Assembly: GCA_963989245.1 (NCBI GenBank)
Contig: OZ022340.1
Coordinates: forward strand, 44,524,025 to 44,588,024
DNA: 64,000 nucleotides
Direction of reading: 5' to 3'
DNA from: Nansenia antarctica
Lineage: Eukaryota > Chordata > Actinopteri > Argentiniformes > Microstomatidae
The notes under the pieces: model-generated
Databases searched by the model: none
The model's input: the letters and a program-made list of their open reading frames with translations, nothing else
Told to the model about the DNA's origin: nothing
Shown: piece after piece, positions 63,795-64,000 of the stretch
Numbering within the stretch: position 1 is the first letter of the stretch
Layout: each line of letters opens with the position of its first letter
Translations under genes and position numbers: made by a program

Positions 63795-64000
63795 CAGTGG
63801 TTCCCAAACTTTTTCAATCAGGCCCCCCTTGGGTAATTGGAAATATTTTCGAGCCCCCCCTAACCCGGTTCCCACCTAGATTGATATAATTAATTGTATA
63901 AAGTTGTAAAAACATTACATTTTCTCTTCTAATAATAACAAGACACATACAGTATATCCAACTATAGTTTTATATTTTATTATGGTTTGAAAAGGAACAT
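63795..64000. mobile_element. hAT element, left end, runs off the window
   Basis: CAGTGGTTCCCAAACTTTTT followed by CAGGCCCCCCTTGGG and GAGCCCCCCCTAACC is a typical hAT terminus in vertebrates. The other end lies outside the window, so the target duplication (expected ATCTATGT) cannot be checked. Confidence 0.7.

Overview
The window is a stretch of vertebrate, almost certainly teleost fish, nuclear DNA. The evidence is a spliced vertebrate-type gene with standard GT-AG introns, a dense load of Tc1, hAT, Harbinger-like, piggyBac-like and integrase-type DNA transposons, L2-, L1- and other jockey-type LINEs, a tRNA-derived SINE with an L2-type tail, and abundant CA/CT microsatellites. No prokaryotic gene organisation is present. 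The species assignment is inference.

Region by region. 1-7.1 kb is repeat debris: a LINE reverse transcriptase fragment, short tandem/inverted repeats, one arm of a Tc1-like element, a spliced but truncated Harbinger-like element and a Tc1-like remnant. 7.4-24.9 kb holds the only confident host gene, a 12-exon gene for a 450-residue dynamin/EHD-like GTPase with a two-helix membrane hairpin. Its introns carry minisatellites built from copies of its own splice junctions, several hAT elements and a palindromic Tc1 derivative. 26.1-31.0 kb is an element with ~90 bp inverted repeats and a 10-exon minus-strand gypsy-like integrase gene (Ginger/GIN1-like).

32.7-53.3 kb is a five-level nest. A dead Tc1 element is split by a Gmr1-type Ty3/gypsy LTR retrotransposon (integrase before reverse transcriptase). 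Its 5' LTR is split by a 6.2 kb element with ~515 bp inverted repeats. That element's ORF is split by a 4.5 kb hAT, which in turn contains a piggyBac-like element carrying a BEL/Pao-type gag segment. Every level except the outermost has a readable target-site duplication. The 6.2 kb element is the most unusual object here: its long (broken) protein has zinc-finger-like N-terminal motifs, a FEN/XPG-like nuclease region and a C-terminal tesmin/TSO1-like CXC cysteine cluster, and shows no recognisable DDE transposase.

53.3-56.1 kb holds two more LINE fragments. 56.2-62.4 kb is a nearly intact 6.2 kb transposon with 6-bp target duplication and ~570 bp inverted repeats full of a ~20 bp iteron. It carries two convergent spliced genes: a zinc-ribbon plus DDE integrase-type transposase (IS3EU-like) and a minus-strand gene ending in the C-lobe of a HECT ubiquitin ligase. 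It has been hit by a hAT and itself sits in the 3' UTR of an L1-type LINE. The window ends inside the start of another hAT element.
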